Assembly (NCBI GenBank): GCA_937951485.1
Contig: CALEDJ010000013.1
Coordinates: 1-64,000, forward strand
Source of the DNA: an uncultured bacterium
GTDB taxonomy: Bacteria; Hydrogenedentota; Hydrogenedentia; Hydrogenedentales; CAILVY01
Length of the DNA: 64,000 nucleotides
Direction: 5' to 3'
Below are positions 60,523-64,000 of this stretch, one piece after another (the stretch's first letter is position 1; the number at the start of each line of letters is the position of its first letter). Both the position numbers and the translations under genes were made by a program. The notes beneath the pieces are model-generated. The model worked only from the letters and a program-made list of their open reading frames with translations. It did no database searches and was not told the origin of the DNA.

Positions 60523-61995
60523 ATGTCGGATGAATGTTATGACGTCGCCATTATCGGGGCGGGAGCGACCGGGGCGGCGGTGGCGCGACGGCTTGCGGCG
60601 TATGAACTGCGGGTGGTCTTGCTGGAAAAATGCGTGGACGTCTGTTTTGGCGTATCCAAGGCCAATTCGGGAATCATCCACGCAGGTTTCCACCATCCCG
60701 TGACATCGCTGAAGGCCCGGCTTGAAATCCGCGGCAACCTGATGTTCGAACAGTTGCACCATGAATTGGGTTTTCCTTTCAAGCGGGTCGGCATCCTGGT
60801 CGCGGCCTTTTCCGAAGAGGAAATGAAGACGGTGCAACGCCTCTATCAACAGGGCATGGCCAACGGCGTGCCCCGACTGGAAATCTGCAGCAGTGAGCGC
60901 ATGCGCCTGCTGGAGCCGAAACTGAACCCCGATGTGGTCGGGGGCCTCTATGCGCCGACCGGCGGTATTATCGAACCCTATCGTTACGTCTTTGCGCTGG
61001 TGGAGAATGCGCAACGCAACGGCGTGACGCTCAAGACGGAATTCGAGGTCGCGGAAGCGCGCCATGACGGCGACGCATATACGATACTATCGCGGCGGGG
61101 CGACCGGATTCGTGCGGTGCGGGTCGTGAACGCGGCGGGATTGTACGCGGACGAGGTGTCGCGCATTTTCGGCGGCGAGGAATTCAAAATCATTCCGCGT
61201 AAAGGCGAAGAGTTTCTGCTGGAGCGTAACGCCGCCGGCCTGCCACGGCAGGTAATCTTCCCCGTGCCGGGCCGCCACACCAAGGGCATTCTCGTGATCC
61301 CGACCGTAGAGGGGACCATGATGGTCGGGCCGACCGCCACCGAGGTCGAGGACAAGGAAGACCGGGCAACCACCGCAGAGCATCTCGAAATGGTATTCGC
61401 ACAGGCCGTGCAAATGGTGCCGGTCATTTCAAGGCGCGAGATCATTACCTCATTTTCCGGGTCGCGGCCGGTGCTGGAAGGAAATGATTTTTTCATTGAT
61501 ATCTCCAAAAAGGCGCCGCATTTCATCCAGGCGGCGGGCATCCAGTCTCCCGGCCTGACCGCTTCGCCCGCCGTCGCGGAATACATCAAGGATTTGCTGA
61601 AGCAGGACGGCCTGGCGCTGGTCGAGAAGAGCGCCTTTGACCCCACGCTGCCGCCCGTGCCCCGGGTGCGCGAGATGTCCACGGCGCAACTGGCGGCAAT
61701 GGCCGCGCAGGACCCGCGTTACGGCCACATCGCGTGTCGCTGCGAGACGGTCTCCGAAGCGGAAATCGTGGAGGCCATCCGGCGCGGCCACGCCACGCTC
61801 GACGGTATCAAGTTCTACACGCGGGCGGGAATGGGACGCTGTCAGGGAGGTTTCTGCACCTATAAAGTGCTGAAGATCATCGCACGGGAGACTGGTCTCC
61901 CGATGGAAGCGATCACCAAGCGCGGCGATGGCAGTTACGTGCTCTCGCACCGTATCGCGCCGGACATGCTGGCAGGGGAGGTGGGCCATGCGTGA
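60523..61995 (+). CDS. FAD-dependent oxidoreductase with C-terminal [2Fe-2S] domain (GlpA-like)
   Basis: 490 residues from ATG 60523; the frame extends to 60361 without a good start. N-terminal GAGATGAAVARRL FAD loop, then KANSGIIHAGFHHP (substrate-side, as in GlpA/LhgO-like enzymes). The C-terminus is a BFD-like [2Fe-2S] binding region: CRCETVSEAEI and RAGMGRCQGGFC give C-x-C and C-x4-C. It overlaps the next gene by 8 bases. The three-gene set resembles the Thermotoga/Firmicute GlpA-like complex oxidising glycerol 3-phosphate; other hydroxy-acids are possible. Confidence 0.85.
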   Translation: MSDECYDVAIIGAGATGAAVARRLAAYELRVVLLEKCVDVCFGVSKANSGIIHAGFHHPVTSLKARLEIRGNLMFEQLHHELGFPFKRVGILVAAFSEEEMKTVQRLYQQGMANGVPRLEICSSERMRLLEPKLNPDVVGGLYAPTGGIIEPYRYVFALVENAQRNGVTLKTEFEVAEARHDGDAYTILSRRGDRIRAVRVVNAAGLYADEVSRIFGGEEFKIIPRKGEEFLLERNAAGLPRQVIFPVPGRHTKGILVIPTVEGTMMVGPTATEVEDKEDRATTAEHLEMVFAQAVQMVPVISRREIITSFSGSRPVLEGNDFFIDISKKAPHFIQAAGIQSPGLTASPAVAEYIKDLLKQDGLALVEKSAFDPTLPPVPRVREMSTAQLAAMAAQDPRYGHIACRCETVSEAEIVEAIRRGHATLDGIKFYTRAGMGRCQGGFCTYKVLKIIARETGLPMEAITKRGDGSYVLSHRIAPDMLAGEVGHA

Positions 61996-63250
61996 ACGCC
62001 AATACGATGCTGTGGTGATTGGCGGCGGGGCCGCGGGCATGGCTGCCGCATTGCGTATCACGGGCGCGGGATATGCCACAGCCATCGTGGAGCGTGAGGA
62101 GGGGTTGGGCGGTATCCTGATGCAGTGCATCCACAATGGTTTCGGGTTGCATCGTTTCAAGGAAGAATTGACCGGCCCGGAGTTCGCCGAGCGTCTCATC
62201 GAACAGGTCAACACCTCCAAAATAGACGTTTTCCTCAAGACCACCGTCATGGAAATCACGCCGGACAAGGATTCCCGGAAACTGGTGGTCTGTGGGCCGG
62301 ACACGGGCGTCATGCAACTGAACGCGCGCGCGGTGGTGTTGGCCATGGGCTGTCGCGAACGCAACCGGGGCAACCTTGGCATCCCGGGTACGCGCCCATC
62401 GGGCATCTTCACCGCCGGACTGGCGCAGCGCCTGATCAACATCGAGGGCTACGTGCCGGGTCGGCGGGTGGTGATCATCGGCTCCGGCGACATCGGCTTG
62501 ATCATGGCGCGGCGGCTGCACTGGGTCGGCGCGGAGGTCTTGGGCGTGGTGGAGATTCTGCCCTATCCTTCCGGGATCACGCGCAATATCGTGCAGTGCC
62601 TCCAGGATTTCCACATACCGCTGTACCTGAGCCATGTCGTCACCCGGATTGACGGACGCGACCGCGTGGAAGGCGTGGAAGTGGCGCCACTCGAGAACGG
62701 CGCCCCCGACAAATCCCGCGCCTTCCCAATCGCCTGCGACACCGTGCTGCTTTCCGTGGGGCTGATTCCTGAAAACGAACTTTCACAACATGCCGGCGTG
62801 CGCATCGGCCACGACACCGGCGGCCCGGTGGTGGACGCGCGGCTGATGACCAACCTTGAAGGCGTCTTCGCGTGTGGCAATGTGCTGCATGTGCATGACC
62901 TCGTGGATTGGGTCGCAGAGGAGGCGGAACGCTGTGGCGACGGCGTCGTGGCGTATCTGGAGGCTGGGGCGGTCCCCATGAAACAGGGCGCTGTGACACC
63001 CGGCGCGAATGTGAAATATGTGGTGCCGCATCACTATCTGCCAGGGCAGGATGCACATTTCTCGCTGCGGGCGCTGATTGTAAAAGACCGCGCGGAACTG
63101 CTGGTGCGGCGTGCTGGGTCGGTGATCAAACGGCGCGTGTTGCGGCATGTCAAACCGGCGGAAATGATCTATTTCAAGATCAGCGGGGAGGAGTTGCCGC
63201 CGTCGCCTGCGCGGGAAGCCCCGGCCTCGCTGGAAATCGCGGTGGAATAG
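61988..63250 (+). CDS. FAD/NAD(P)-binding oxidoreductase, partner of the GlpA-like enzyme
   Basis: 420 residues from ATG 61988, overlapping the previous gene. GGGAAGMAAALRI (FAD), LAMGCRERNRG, and a second Rossmann VVIIGSGDIGLIMARRL (NAD(P)). FACGNVLHVHDLVDWV near the C-terminus is the FAD-flavin closing strand. No Fe-S cysteines are obvious. It should pass electrons between the GlpA-like subunit and NAD. Start chosen at the M-R-E-R-Q-Y-D position; the longer frame to 61928 is the GlpA-like gene's coding region. Confidence 0.85.
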   Translation: MRERQYDAVVIGGGAAGMAAALRITGAGYATAIVEREEGLGGILMQCIHNGFGLHRFKEELTGPEFAERLIEQVNTSKIDVFLKTTVMEITPDKDSRKLVVCGPDTGVMQLNARAVVLAMGCRERNRGNLGIPGTRPSGIFTAGLAQRLINIEGYVPGRRVVIIGSGDIGLIMARRLHWVGAEVLGVVEILPYPSGITRNIVQCLQDFHIPLYLSHVVTRIDGRDRVEGVEVAPLENGAPDKSRAFPIACDTVLLSVGLIPENELSQHAGVRIGHDTGGPVVDARLMTNLEGVFACGNVLHVHDLVDWVAEEAERCGDGVVAYLEAGAVPMKQGAVTPGANVKYVVPHHYLPGQDAHFSLRALIVKDRAELLVRRAGSVIKRRVLRHVKPAEMIYFKISGEELPPSPAREAPASLEIAVE

Positions 63251-63263
63251 CAAAGGAGTCCGA

Positions 63264-63662
63264 ATGACCGTGCCAAAGGAGATCATCTGCCTGGGATGTC
63301 CCAACGGCTGCCACATGACCTGCGAGCAGCACGCAGACGGCAGCGTGACAGTGACCGGCCACCAGTGCGAACGCGGCGAGGACTATGCCAGCGAGGAGTT
63401 GCTGGACCCCAAGCGGGTAGTGACCGCGGTCGTCGCGCTGGATGACGGGCCGATCCCCTTCGCGCCGGTCAAAACAGACAAACCGATTCCCGTGACCAAA
63501 ATCCATTCCTTGCTTAAAACCCTGTATCGGGCGCGCGCGACGCCTCCCATCCGATGCGGTGATATGTTGATTCGCGATTTTTCCGGCACCGGCGTCAATG
63601 TCACCTTCACACGAACCATCCCCGCCGACACGACAAAAAATAACAACCCCGGTTCCGGCTGA
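63264..63662 (+). CDS. DUF1667 protein, third member of the GlpA-like complex
   Basis: 132 residues, AAAGGAG before the ATG. Cysteines at 9, 12, 16, 20 and 35 (CLGCPNGCHMTC, HQCERGE) give the DUF1667 signature and could hold an Fe-S cluster or zinc. It lies 13 bases after the partner gene, the standard order for these complexes, with conserved RGEDYASEELLDPKRV in the middle. No membrane segment is seen. The role is probably electron transfer or complex assembly. Confidence 0.9.
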   Translation: MTVPKEIICLGCPNGCHMTCEQHADGSVTVTGHQCERGEDYASEELLDPKRVVTAVVALDDGPIPFAPVKTDKPIPVTKIHSLLKTLYRARATPPIRCGDMLIRDFSGTGVNVTFTRTIPADTTKNNNPGSG

Positions 63663-63877
63663 TCTCCGCCGCGCCCTGCTCCCTTGGCGTCGTTTCCCTT
63701 TTCAAAAAAGCGGCTGTGCACGGAAAATGAGCGTCTCCAGATTTTTGTTGACGATGCGATGATTGTTGAAATGGAATGTGGCATCGCCCCGCGCTGATGT
63801 ACTATCATCCCGCAACCCCCCTGAAATGCGTTGTTTCGTGCGGGTGCATTATGGTCACTGCTGTCGAAGGAGTACGG

Positions 63878-64000
63878 ATGATGGCAAAAGCCAAAGAAAA
63901 ATTGCGGGTCGGGCTGGTGGGTTCCGGGGCGATTGCCCAGGAACAGCATCTGCCATACTGGCGGGAACTGGAGGCGGAGGGCCGCGTCGAGGTGGCCGGC
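63878..64000 (+). CDS. Gfo/Idh/MocA-family oxidoreductase, cut by the window end
   Basis: Only the first ~41 residues lie in the window. After GAAGGAG come two adjacent ATGs (63878, 63881). KLRVGLVGSGAIAQEQHLPYW is the standard N-terminal NAD-binding loop (G-x-G-x-x-A) of Gfo/Idh/MocA enzymes. The third gene of this family in the window. A 215-base gap separates it from DUF1667, so a separate transcript is likely. Confidence 0.85.
   Translation, partial: MMAKAKEKLRVGLVGSGAIAQEQHLPYWRELEAEGRVEVAG

Overview
The window is a GC-rich chromosomal segment of a Gram-negative, saprophyte-like bacterium, probably Hydrogenedentota or the Planctomycetota/Lentisphaerota neighbourhood. lpxK implies lipid A. 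The accessory content is typical of such genomes: DUF1080, Gfo/Idh/MocA and DegT families, neutral-ceramidase-like enzymes, Asp-box sialidase-like proteins, a DUF6807/PmoA-like protein, a PhoPQ-related hydrolase and Tat-exported enzymes. The phylum is an inference from gene content; no marker phylogeny could be run. No transposase, phage gene or CRISPR array was seen.

Layout. 1-5.4 kb: a dispersed repeat, a membrane-anchored glycoside hydrolase, a family 2 glycosyltransferase, a Rieske-like protein and a membrane-anchored unknown. 5.5-10.4 kb: housekeeping and a probable replication-origin area (an unknown exported protein, recR, def, dnaA, a DnaA-box cluster, mazG and an AT-rich island). 10.4-35.8 kb: mostly secreted or sugar-related genes. 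These include DUF1080, a TIM-barrel protein, a Tat-exported isomerase-like protein, an overlapping GH2-PRPP synthetase-ceramidase operon, two sialidase-like genes, a tiny DUF4177-like gene with its own promoter and terminator, a URO-D-type methyltransferase, an MsbA-type ABC exporter, a Gfo/Idh-DegT-Gfo/Idh-ceramidase run, a GT1 glycosyltransferase, DUF6807, an XRE-cupin regulator and an SLC13 permease. 36 kb: tRNA-Val(UAC), then about 1 kb of repeats. 37-41.7 kb: two tandem Ser/Thr kinases with C-terminal propeller-like regions behind a clear promoter. 42-56 kb: a second Tat-exported isomerase-like paralogue, lpxK, an inverted-repeat element, dprA with an apparently leaderless promoter, a CBS protein, a DegT aminotransferase, a small zinc ribbon next to pilT, a PhoPQ-related protein, rsgA, a methyltransferase, glyS, a small lipoprotein and an SDR. 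56-64 kb: a NatA/NatB-type ABC pair whose permease is fused to a CPBP protease, a DAP-decarboxylase-like gene, a three-gene GlpA-like/GlpB-like/DUF1667 cluster and a truncated Gfo/Idh gene.

The secreted hydrolases and exported redox or isomerase-like proteins fit stepwise breakdown of complex glycans and glycolipids outside the cytoplasm, with permeases and cytoplasmic dehydrogenases handling the products. The kinase pair may sense envelope or external cues. Several genes share an extended -10 promoter of the form TGC-TAnnnT, useful for choosing start sites. All motif statements come from reading the sequence; family names are by motif recognition, not database search.
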